Of a DNA stretch of 6,331 nt, positions 1-5,455 are shown in pieces (within the stretch, counting starts at the first letter, position 1; each line of letters opens with the position of its first letter). The stretch is from NCBI GenBank assembly GCA_964637705.1, contig CAZWVM010000196.1, forward strand, positions 1 to 6,331, in the 5' to 3' direction. The stretch comes from CAZWVM01 sp964637705. Its GTDB lineage: Bacteria; UBA8481. The translations under genes and the position numbers were made by a program. The notes beneath the pieces are model-generated. The model was not told the DNA's origin. It did not search any database and was given only the letters and a program-made list of their open reading frames with translations.

Positions 1-1119
1 ATCATGGGCGTCTCGCACTTCCTCGAGCACATGTCCTTCAAGGCGACGAAGAAGCGTTCCGCCCTCGACGTCAGCCGCGCGCTCGACGCCATGGGCTCCC
101 GCGCCAACGCCTTCACCTCCTGGGAGCGCACCGTGTACTACGCTCAGGTCCTGCCGGAATTCTGCCGCGATGCGATGTCCCTGATCGCGGAGATGATCGA
201 TCCGGGATTCCTCGAGGAGGACTTCGCCTGCGAGAAGAAGGTGATCCTGGAGGAGATCGAGATGTACAACGACCGCCCGGAGTTCCTTCTCTTCGAGGGC
301 CTCATGGAGCGGCGCTACGCGGGACATCCCCTCGCCGGCGCGATCCTCGGCACGCTCGAGACGATCACCGCCCTCCCCCTGGAGGCGATGAGGAACTACC
401 ACGCCTCGCGCTACCATGCCTCGCGCATCGTCCTCGCGGTGGCGGGAGCGGTGCGCGCCGAGGAGGTCTTCTCCCACGCCGCGACGCTCGCTTCGCCGGG
501 CACGCGGGAGGCGGTTCGCTCCGCGGATCCCGCGCCGCCGCGGAACGCGGGATTCCACGTACAGACGCGCCCGGCCGACGTGCTCGAGCATTACATCGCC
601 GCGTGGAAGGGACCTTCGGTGCGCGAACTGCGCGACCGTTACGCGGCCGGGATCCTCTCGATCCTCCTCGGCGACGAGGAGGGGTCGCGGCTCTCCTGGG
701 CTCTGACTCACCCGGGAATCGCGGAGCGGGCGGAGGCGGGACACGTGCCGTTCCGCGACGACGGGCTTCTCTACGCCGGATTCTCGTGCCTGCCCGGGGC
801 CTACGGACGGTCCCGGGAGATCCTGCACGCGGAGATCGGCCGGTTGCGGACCGAACCTCCGGGCGACGAGGAGTACGAGCGGGCGCGCACGAAGTTCGCC
901 GCGCGGACCGTGCTCGCTTCGGAGTCGACGCGCAGTCGCATGACCGGCATCGGGATCGATGCGCTCGACGGGCTGCCCTATCACGATCTTGCGACCGAAC
1001 TCGCGATGATCCTCTCGATACGCCCCGATGAGGTCATGGCGCTCGCCTCGTCGATGGAGGCGCCGGAGACGGAAGCCGCGATCGGGCCGCTCTCCGAGGA
1101 GTCGGCGACCGCGCGCTAG
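1..1119 (+). CDS. M16 family zinc metallopeptidase (5' end cut by window)
   Basis: C-terminal 372 residues of an M16 (insulinase/processing-peptidase-like) protease. Numbering from the ATG at base 4, the inverted zinc motif HxxEH is H5-F-L-E8-H9: H5 and H9 bind zinc and E8 is the catalytic base. The third ligand is E84 in the segment EKKVILEEIEMYND, 75 residues after H9, as expected for the family; E77 is also conserved. The motif VNAFTS-like patch appears as NAFTSWERTVYY (35-46). A second, non-catalytic M16 domain runs from about 180 to 350. Bacterial members are usually a little over 400 residues and have about 40 residues before HxxEH, so the true start lies upstream of the window and the ATG at base 4 is internal. 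In the second domain the usual SSRLxxxxREKRGLAY block reads GSRLSWALTHPGIAERAEAG (227-246), so the Arg is kept but the Tyr of the substrate-binding R/Y pair is not obvious. The stop TAG overlaps the stop of the convergent lipoprotein gene. Family call secure; physiological substrate unknown. Confidence 0.95.
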   Translation: MMGVSHFLEHMSFKATKKRSALDVSRALDAMGSRANAFTSWERTVYYAQVLPEFCRDAMSLIAEMIDPGFLEEDFACEKKVILEEIEMYNDRPEFLLFEGLMERRYAGHPLAGAILGTLETITALPLEAMRNYHASRYHASRIVLAVAGAVRAEEVFSHAATLASPGTREAVRSADPAPPRNAGFHVQTRPADVLEHYIAAWKGPSVRELRDRYAAGILSILLGDEEGSRLSWALTHPGIAERAEAGHVPFRDDGLLYAGFSCLPGAYGRSREILHAEIGRLRTEPPGDEEYERARTKFAARTVLASESTRSRMTGIGIDALDGLPYHDLATELAMILSIRPDEVMALASSMEAPETEAAIGPLSEESATAR

Positions 1120-2627
1120 CGGTGGGTCGAGGCCCGCCCGGCGGCTTCGAGCGTCCGCGCGATGCGGTTGAGGAAAAGCCTCATCTGGATGTTCTCCATG
1201 AGCATGACGATCGGCGTCGTGATCGGGCCGAGGGACCGGGTGAATCTGAAGGGTTCGCGCGCCGGGCGCCGGGGCCGGACGTAGGTCGAGAACTGGAGCT
1301 GTCCCACGATTTCGCCGCGGTCCCCGACGTCGACGTCGGCGCCGAACTTGCGTCGCAACATCGCGGTGTCGTAGTAGCGCGGGTCGAGGACGAGGCTGAA
1401 GCGCGCGCCGTTCACCGGCCAGGTGGAGCGCGAATCGGAGGCCGGGAAGACGCCGGGCAGGATGACGGCGAGCAGGCGATCCAGGGGGTGGGCCGCAACC
1501 CCGGTTTCGAGCACGACGTCGGCGCGGAACTTGACGAGCCGCGAGCGGACCGTCTGCAGTTCGATCGTGGCGTCCGCGCTTCCGCGCAGGCATCCGGTGT
1601 CGTCGAGGACGAGTCGGCCCAGTTCCGAAGCCTCGAAGCCCGTGACCAGCCCGAAGAAGGCGGCCCGCGATCCGGTGAGATCCGGGAGGCTGACGACGAG
1701 CGCGCCGCGCCCGGTGCCGCCCGCGTAGCGGAAGGTCATCGACTCCGCGTAGAGCGCTCCGGGATCGAGGCGGCCCAGGGCCTTGACGTCGGTGAATTCG
1801 ACGCCGCGATACTCGACGCCGCGCATCGAGATGAAGGAGGAATCGCCCGAAGCCCGGCCCGACGCGGGCCTGAGAGGAAAACTCCCATCGACGCCGCGCA
1901 GGGCCAGCCCCTCCTCCGGGAAGACGAGGTCCGTGTTCCGGAACCGCACCGTTCCCTCGTAGAAGGGCGACGGCCCGATTTGGTTCAACCGGATCGACAG
2001 CGCGGCCTCGACCGGTCCCTCGATCCGAATCAACCGCTCCACCGAGTCGCCGCGGAAGAGATCGAAGAGGAGGTGCGAAAGGGCGGGGCCGGTCGATACG
2101 AGAGAGGCGTCGATCGAGAGGGAATCGGCGACGAGCCGGCCGTTCACCGTGATCTCGGCCTGGTCGGCCCCCGTGTCGAACCGGGAGACGAGTTGGAAGT
2201 CGGCGCGGGGAACCGCGCCGCGCTCGAAGCGCGCCGAGCCGGCAAGGTGACCGTGGGTCGGGAGGCCCGCGCTCGAATTGTCCTCGCCCAGGATCTCGCG
2301 CACGTGACTCCACTCGAGGCGCCCGATGGAGATCTCGAGGCGCGCCGTGTCCGGCCGAGATTCGCGGAAGCTCAAGCGGCTCCGCCCGCCGTCGATCGAG
2401 ATCGCCGTGACGACGGCGCGTCCCTCCCCGTCGTCGATCTCGCTTCGCTCGCGCTCCACGCGGTCCGCGCCCAACCGTCGCTCGGCTTCGCCCGCCGAGG
2501 CGAGGGCCGTGACGAGGATCTCGGCATGGGAGACGAGGGGGGCGGACCGGGCCGTGACGGCGCGGCCGGGAAGGCAGGCCGCCAGAGAGAGCGAGAGAAG
2601 GATCGCCGGGATCGCGAGGAATCTCAT
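1116..2627 (-). CDS. Predicted lipoprotein with AsmA-like beta-rich domain
   Basis: A 503-residue protein with a lipoprotein signal: a positive N-terminus (MR), a hydrophobic stretch (3-16) and the lipobox L15-A16-A17-C18, so cleavage and lipidation at C18 are expected. Residue 19 is Leu, not Asp; by the E. coli +2 rule that favours outer-membrane sorting, though the rule may not hold here. The body (about 85-450) has alternating polar and hydrophobic strands with recurring pieces of the type 'GxVRFRNTDLVFPEEGLALRGVDGSF' in shortened form: EGTVRFRNTDL (224-234), GLALRGVDGSF (240-250), RGVEFTDVKALGRLD (274-288), GSADATIEL (349-357). This pattern is typical of the AsmA/TamB/DUF3971 kind of lipid-transport protein. 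The last 40 residues (PITTPIVMLMENIQMRLFL onward) look amphipathic and helical. ATG start: no Shine-Dalgarno, but a promoter sits 8 bases upstream. It lies 88 bases downstream of the lipid kinase gene on the same strand. Lipoprotein status is fairly sure; AsmA-like relationship is by pattern only. Confidence 0.8.
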   Translation of the reverse strand: MRFLAIPAILLSLSLAACLPGRAVTARSAPLVSHAEILVTALASAGEAERRLGADRVERERSEIDDGEGRAVVTAISIDGGRSRLSFRESRPDTARLEISIGRLEWSHVREILGEDNSSAGLPTHGHLAGSARFERGAVPRADFQLVSRFDTGADQAEITVNGRLVADSLSIDASLVSTGPALSHLLFDLFRGDSVERLIRIEGPVEAALSIRLNQIGPSPFYEGTVRFRNTDLVFPEEGLALRGVDGSFPLRPASGRASGDSSFISMRGVEYRGVEFTDVKALGRLDPGALYAESMTFRYAGGTGRGALVVSLPDLTGSRAAFFGLVTGFEASELGRLVLDDTGCLRGSADATIELQTVRSRLVKFRADVVLETGVAAHPLDRLLAVILPGVFPASDSRSTWPVNGARFSLVLDPRYYDTAMLRRKFGADVDVGDRGEIVGQLQFSTYVRPRRPAREPFRFTRSLGPITTPIVMLMENIQMRLFLNRIARTLEAAGRASTHR

Positions 2628-2635
2628 CGGCAGGC

Positions 2636-2664
2636 AAGATACCGGAACGTGCGGCGTCGGGCAA
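2636..2664 (-). promoter_or_regulatory. Putative sigma-70-type promoter of the lipoprotein gene
   Basis: On the minus strand a -35 element TTGCCC (2664-2659; 4 of 6 match to TTGACA) is followed by an exact 17-base spacer and a -10 element TATCTT (2641-2636; 4 of 6 match to TATAAT). Only 8 bases separate the -10 from the ATG at 2627, so transcription would begin within a base or two of the start codon, giving an almost leaderless mRNA. This agrees with the lack of a Shine-Dalgarno sequence. It suggests the lipoprotein gene can be transcribed on its own as well as by read-through from the lipid kinase gene. Confidence 0.45.
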
Positions 2665-2715
2665 CGAAAAGGTCGCGGCCGATGAGCCGGAGGCGCGGGC
2701 CCACCGGGCGAAGAA

Positions 2716-3615
2716 TCACGCCAGGACGTGGATCCTGACCTGGCGCGGCAGGAAGGAGATCTCCAGGCGCCCGTCGACCTCGACGAGATCGCCGTCCACC
2801 TGGGCGAACCGCGCCCCCTCGATGGAGAGAGACTGGCCGCGGAGCAGCGAGAAGCGATGTTCGTCCGCGACGCGGCGGAAGGCCAGGGACGCGACGCGCG
2901 CGGCGAGGTCGAGGGGAGACCGGAGATCGAAGAGGAATCCCTCCATCCGCCCGTCCGCGAAATCGCCCTCGCTGATCCGGATGTTGTCCGCGTAGCGGGT
3001 CGCGTTCGCGACGAGGATCCAGTTCCCTTCGCGCTTCGAACCGTTCGGAAGCGTGACCCGGAGGCGCGGAAGGGAGCCGAGGTCGAAGGTCGAGCGGGCG
3101 ATGCTCAGGAGGTAGGCAAGGCGGCCGAAACGCGACTTGAGCCCCGCGTGCACCCGCTCCGTCACCGCCGAATCGAAGCCGCTGCCCGTGGACATCAAAA
3201 AGACGCGACTCGTCGCGCGGCCGCCCCGCGTCGTATTCATCACGCCGACGTCCATCGGCCGGACAACTCCGTCGCGGAGCACGCGCGAGGGGAGGACCCT
3301 GCTGCCGCCCGAGAGGATGCCGAATTCGTGGGACAGAACGTTCGCCGTTCCCCCGGGCAAAAGCAGGAGAGGCGTCTCGAACCATTCCTTTTCGACAAGC
3401 GCCTGCACCGCGATGTTGAAGGTGCCGTCGCCGCCGACCACCCAGACGCCGTCCGGAGGGCGATCGGGCAAAGGCACCGTGAAGCCGTCGGGGCCTGCGA
3501 CGGTCGCCAGGAATGTCAGCGCGATGCCGCTTCGCTCGGCGCAACGGCGGATCGCGACCATCCGGCTCTCGGAGTAGGATCCGGAACGGGGATTGGAGAC
3601 GACGAGGACGTTCAC
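2716..3615 (-). CDS. Diacylglycerol/sphingosine-type lipid kinase family protein
   Basis: A 299-residue ATP-dependent lipid kinase of the DAGK catalytic family (DgkB/YegS/LCB5 type), expected to phosphorylate diacylglycerol or a related lipid alcohol at the inner face of the cytoplasmic membrane. It shows an N-terminal strand and loop VLVVSNPRSG (3-12), nucleotide-binding GGDGT (61-65), and PGGTANVLSHEFGI (87-100), matching the GTANVLxxE version found in one bacterial subgroup. Further conserved pieces are GSGFDSAV (144-151), FGRLAYLLS (163-171), N204 with FADG (219-222), and QVDGDLVE (272-279) in the position of the catalytic DGE. Differences: the Glu usual after GGDGTxN is I68, and DGE is DGD. 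Start: a GTG at 3615-3613, which begins the family's N-terminal strand and overlaps the thioesterase TGA as GTGA. There is no Shine-Dalgarno, so translational coupling is likely. The open frame continues upstream but that part only shadows the thioesterase gene. Substrate uncertain. Confidence 0.9.
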   Translation of the reverse strand: MNVLVVSNPRSGSYSESRMVAIRRCAERSGIALTFLATVAGPDGFTVPLPDRPPDGVWVVGGDGTFNIAVQALVEKEWFETPLLLLPGGTANVLSHEFGILSGGSRVLPSRVLRDGVVRPMDVGVMNTTRGGRATSRVFLMSTGSGFDSAVTERVHAGLKSRFGRLAYLLSIARSTFDLGSLPRLRVTLPNGSKREGNWILVANATRYADNIRISEGDFADGRMEGFLFDLRSPLDLAARVASLAFRRVADEHRFSLLRGQSLSIEGARFAQVDGDLVEVDGRLEISFLPRQVRIHVLA

Positions 3616-4028
3616 GCGGTCGCCGGAGGAGCGGACGATTCGGAGCGATGAGCGGCGAAGGCGGCCTTCGCCGCGGGCGGGAACTTCACGGGCTTCATCT
3701 CCCGGTTGACACACGCCATCCTCGTCGAGCCGGTGACGAGCCGCGTCTCGCCCCGGCGGACGACATACTCGAGGTCGAGGGTCACGGCGGCGAGGGAGGT
3801 GAGGCGCGTCTCGACCTGCAGGACGTCGCCGTATCGCGCCGGCGCGTGGAGTTTCATCGCCACGGTGTTGACGACGAAGTAACAACCCTCCTCCATCAGC
3901 GCGCGGATGTCGACTCCCCAGGCCCGGAAGAGTTCCGTGCGCGCCCGCTCGAAGTACTTGAGGTAGTTGGCGTAGTAGACGACGCCCCCGGTGTCGGTGT
4001 CCTCGTAGTAGACCCTCAGCTCGAACAT
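3612..4028 (-). CDS. ybgC: YbgC-type acyl-CoA thioesterase (hotdog fold)
   Basis: A 138-residue cytoplasmic hotdog-fold thioesterase of the YbgC/4-hydroxybenzoyl-CoA thioesterase family, which hydrolyses acyl-CoA thioesters. The N-terminus is a near copy of the E. coli YbgC signature: RVYYEDTDTGGVVYYANYL (5-23) then FERARTE (26-32). D12 lies in the position of the catalytic Asp. Later blocks also fit: FVV (51-53), HAPARYGDVLQVET (61-74) and a terminal domain strand ending near MACVNREMKPVKFP (104-117). Length is normal for the family (about 135). In proteobacteria this gene is often next to tolQRA-pal; no tol gene is present here. Instead its TGA overlaps the GTG of a lipid kinase gene (GTGA), so the two are probably made together. 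The ATG at 4028 has no Shine-Dalgarno but sits 7 bases after a good extended -10. The Ala/Ser-rich tail (119-138) is unconserved. The family call is firm; the acyl substrate is not known. Confidence 0.94.
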   Translation of the reverse strand: MFELRVYYEDTDTGGVVYYANYLKYFERARTELFRAWGVDIRALMEEGCYFVVNTVAMKLHAPARYGDVLQVETRLTSLAAVTLDLEYVVRRGETRLVTGSTRMACVNREMKPVKFPPAAKAAFAAHRSESSAPPATA

Positions 4029-4035
4029 GCGGTCG

Positions 4036-4064
4036 ATTGTAACAGGAGGAGTTGGGGGTGCCTA
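4036..4064 (-). promoter_or_regulatory. Putative extended -10 promoter of ybgC
   Basis: On the minus strand, -35 TAGGCA (4064-4059; 4 of 6) is followed by a 17-base spacer and -10 TACAAT (4041-4036; 5 of 6). A TGT directly before the -10 gives the extended -10 form TGnTACAAT. Seven bases separate the -10 from the ATG at 4028, so the expected transcription start is at or next to the start codon. The upstream region has no Shine-Dalgarno, which is consistent with a leaderless or near-leaderless mRNA. This would drive the ybgC-lipid kinase pair. Confidence 0.55.
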
Positions 4065-4112
4065 ATTGAACGTCTCCCCGAGTGTGAAATCTTACAGAAT
4101 CCTCACCACCTT

Positions 4113-4136
4113 CCCCCTCAACCCCCGCCCCGCCCC
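4113..4136 (-). other. Potential G-quadruplex motif in the divergent intergenic region
   Basis: The minus strand carries four G-runs of 4, 4, 5 and 5 bases with loops of 1 (C), 1 (C) and 4 (TTGA) bases, which meets the usual intramolecular quadruplex pattern with short loops. The plus strand is the matching C-rich run. It lies about 75 bases upstream of the predicted ybgC transcription start, so it would not be in the ybgC mRNA. It is on the template strand of any kinase-gene leader that starts before base 4113. Formation is not shown by sequence alone, and long C or G runs are more likely by chance in GC-rich DNA. Confidence 0.5.
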
Positions 4137-4157
4137 GGCCGATGAGGGAAAGGAGAC

Positions 4158-4181
4158 GGGCGCCGCAGGGGGCGGTCGCCC
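4158..4181 (+). other. GC-rich hairpin 1 in the kinase gene leader
   Basis: GGGCG (4158-4162) plus CCGC (4163-4166) pairs with GCGG (4172-4175) plus CGCCC (4177-4181), giving nine G-C or C-G pairs with one bulged T (4176) and an AGGGG loop. No T-tract follows on either strand, so it is not a standard intrinsic terminator. It lies about 80 bases before the histidine kinase start and could shape its leader RNA. Confidence 0.4.
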
Positions 4182-4196
4182 GACGATCGGGGGGAC

Positions 4197-4216
4197 TCGA
4201 CGCCTTCGCGGCGCGA
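4197..4216 (+). other. GC-rich hairpin 2 in the kinase gene leader
   Basis: TCG (4197-4199) and CGCC (4201-4204) pair with GGCG (4210-4213) and CGA (4214-4216), giving seven pairs with a bulged A (4200) and a TTCGC loop. It ends 8 bases before a strong Shine-Dalgarno-like GGAGGAG. Together with hairpin 1 it makes a compact structured leader. No T-tract follows. Confidence 0.35.
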
Positions 4217-4224
4217 CCTTCCGC

Positions 4225-4231
4225 GGAGGAG
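4225..4231 (+). promoter_or_regulatory. Shine-Dalgarno-like GGAGGAG in the kinase gene leader
   Basis: A near-perfect anti-16S match, but 28 bases before the kinase ATG at 4260, too far to serve it directly. It is 5 bases before a TTG (4237) that opens a nine-codon frame (including stop) running into the kinase start. It is the only clear ribosome binding site in this intergenic region. Confidence 0.4.
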
Positions 4232-4236
4232 CTTTC

Positions 4237-4263
4237 TTGAAACAAGTGAGTAAGTCGTCATGA
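4237..4263 (+). CDS. Possible leader peptide overlapping the kinase start
   Basis: A TTG-initiated frame of eight residues, MKQVSKSS, correctly spaced from GGAGGAG. Its TGA (4261-4263) overlaps the kinase ATG (4260-4262) as ATGA, the classic layout for translational coupling by reinitiation. The same frame is open back to about 4066, but the longer translation has no protein-like character. Too short for family recognition; it could be chance. Its value is that it would explain how ribosomes reach a kinase start that lacks its own binding site. Confidence 0.25.
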   Translation: MKQVSKSS

Positions 4264-4997
4264 ACCCCGATCCCGCTGGAGCGAACGGCCCCGCCTCGAC
4301 CGGGGCGTCGCTCAAGGGCATCTCGCCCGAGCGCTGCCTCTCCATCGCCGCCCACGAGATGCGCACGCCCCTGGCCTCCATCGGAGGAGCCCTGAGACTT
4401 TTGTTGGAGGGCGTCGCGGGGGGCGTCGGGGACGAGGCGATGGAACTGGTCGAGGTGGCCTACGCCGAGACGGAACGCCTTTCGCGCATGGTCGACAACC
4501 TGCTCGACCTCTCGCGCATCGAGGAGGGCCGACTCGAGATGACCGCGGGCGAGATCGATCTCGCCGAGACGGTCGAGCGGGCCCTCAAGCCCCTGGCGCG
4601 GCTCTCGACGGAGCAGGAGGTCGAGTTGAAGGCCGATCTCCGCCACGAGCGCGTGCGCGCCTCCTCCGACGCGGTCATCCAGGTCGTGATGAATCTCGTC
4701 TCCAACGCCCTGAAGTTCTCGCCGCGCGGCGCCTCGCTCGAGGTGGCCGCGGGATCGACGGAGGGCGGCGAGGCCGTCGTCTCGGTCTCCGACCACGGCC
4801 CCGGGATCCCGCCCGAGTTCCAGCCGAGGATCTTCACGCCCTTCGCCCAGGGCGCCAATGCGCGCGGACTGCGCGGCACCGGTCTCGGATTGTCCATCTC
4901 CCGCGCGCTCGTCGAGCGGATGGGCGGACGGATCTGGTACGAGACCCATCCCGGCGCAGGCACGACCTTCCGCTTCACGCTCCCGAGGGCCGCGTGA
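4260..4997 (+). CDS. Soluble sensor-less histidine kinase (HisKA + HATPase_c)
   Basis: A 245-residue kinase that contains only the catalytic core. A short Pro/Gly/Ala-rich N-terminus (1-21) leads into a HisKA dimerisation domain (about 22-90) with H-box IAAHEMRTPLASI, phospho-accepting H32. The ATPase domain (about 100-243) shows the N-box (NLVSNALKFSP, N145 and N149), G1 box DHGPGIP (D178-G180-G182), F-box FTPFAQG (192-198) and G2 box GTGLGLSIS (206-214). All key residues are present, so it should be active. There is no transmembrane segment and no PAS, GAF, HAMP or other input domain, so it must take its signal through a partner protein or through its short N-terminus. The ATG at 4260 is the first usable start, as an in-frame TAA lies at 4251. 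It lacks its own Shine-Dalgarno. Its TGA overlaps the GTG of the response regulator gene, making the two a likely cognate pair. Confidence 0.93.
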   Translation: MNPDPAGANGPASTGASLKGISPERCLSIAAHEMRTPLASIGGALRLLLEGVAGGVGDEAMELVEVAYAETERLSRMVDNLLDLSRIEEGRLEMTAGEIDLAETVERALKPLARLSTEQEVELKADLRHERVRASSDAVIQVVMNLVSNALKFSPRGASLEVAAGSTEGGEAVVSVSDHGPGIPPEFQPRIFTPFAQGANARGLRGTGLGLSISRALVERMGGRIWYETHPGAGTTFRFTLPRAA

Positions 4998-5407
4998 GAG
5001 TTCTCGTCCTCGAGGACGATCCCTCGCTCCTCACCATCGCCTCCTTCTCCCTCCGCGCCTTCGCGAAGTGCGAGGTGATCGAGGCGGAGACGGCGTGGGA
5101 GGGGATAAGGCTCGCGGTGACGGAGAGGCCCGCGGCCATCCTCTGCGACGTCCACCTTCCGGACATGGACGGGCTGGAGGCCGTCGCCTTCCTGCGCCGC
5201 GATCCCTCGACGGCCGGGATCCCGGTGCTCCTCTTCACGGCTTCGCCCGAGACGCTCGACGCGGATCGCCTGCAAGAGCTCGGTATCCTCGGCACCGTGA
5301 AGAAGCCCTTCGACCCCCGCGAAATGGGGGCTCGGCTCATCGAGGCCGTCATGAAGGGGAAGTCCGCGCCGGCTTCCGAGCCGGTCGAGGAAGCCGCCGC
5401 GGCTTAG
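4994..5407 (+). CDS. Single-domain response regulator (receiver only)
   Basis: A 137-residue CheY-like receiver. Acidic pocket E7-D8-D9, phospho-acceptor D52 in LCDVHLPDMDG, switch T82 in LFTAS, and K104 in VKKPF are all in place. There is no DNA-binding or enzymatic output domain; after the receiver fold only a short Ala/Glu-rich tail remains (from about 124). It starts at GTG 4994, overlapping the kinase TGA by GTGA, so it is probably translated by coupling. It could act by protein-protein contact, or pass phosphate on to a further protein. The stop TAG is followed by a second in-frame TAG at 5411 due to a GGCTTA repeat. The gene ends 48 bases before the convergent dehydrogenase gene. Confidence 0.92.
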   Translation: MRVLVLEDDPSLLTIASFSLRAFAKCEVIEAETAWEGIRLAVTERPAAILCDVHLPDMDGLEAVAFLRRDPSTAGIPVLLFTASPETLDADRLQELGILGTVKKPFDPREMGARLIEAVMKGKSAPASEPVEEAAAA

Positions 5408-5412
5408 GCTTA
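5401..5412. repeat. Two tandem GGCTTA units at the response regulator stop codon
   Basis: GGCTTA is present twice in a row, followed by GGCC. The first unit supplies the stop TAG (5405-5407) and the second gives an in-frame backup TAG (5411-5413). Most simply a short slippage duplication. The rest of the 48-base gap to 5455 holds the 8-base palindrome GGGGCCCC but no hairpin with a T-tract, so I call no terminator there. Confidence 0.5.
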
Positions 5413-5455
5413 GGCCGGGCGGGAGGGACTCCGTTCGGGGCCCCGGTTGCGCCGG

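Noticed and set aside
2699..2709. Hairpin GCCC-ACC-GGGC after the lipid kinase stop as a terminator
   Set aside because: Only four pairs and no T-tract on the minus strand downstream.
1122..2738. A 538-codon open frame on the plus strand opposite the lipoprotein gene
   Set aside because: Its translation is dominated by Arg, Glu, Asp and Gly without any domain pattern, as expected for the antisense frame of a GC-rich gene; the minus-strand frame has a signal peptide, lipobox and regular strand pattern.
2624..3544. A 306-codon minus-strand frame overlapping the lipid kinase in another phase
   Set aside because: Arg/Pro-rich translation, no recognisable domain, fully inside the well-supported lipid kinase gene apart from its end.
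4066..4100. Possible plus-strand promoter for the kinase gene (TTGAAC at 4066, CAGAAT at 4095)
   Set aside because: The spacer would be 23 bases, and no better -10 lies at 16-18 bases. I cannot place the kinase promoter.
3616..4245. Extension of the lipid kinase frame upstream to 4245 (509 codons)
   Set aside because: The added part is an out-of-frame reading of the ybgC gene and is Arg/Gly-rich. The family's N-terminal strand begins right at the GTG at 3615.
4092..4949. A 285-codon minus-strand frame opposite the histidine kinase
   Set aside because: Antisense shadow; the plus-strand frame has all kinase motifs in order.
5408..5455. Shared terminator between the response regulator and lpd
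   Set aside because: GGGGCCCC is a palindrome without a loop, the GGAG-GGA-CTCC stem is only four pairs, and no T-tract is present on either strand.
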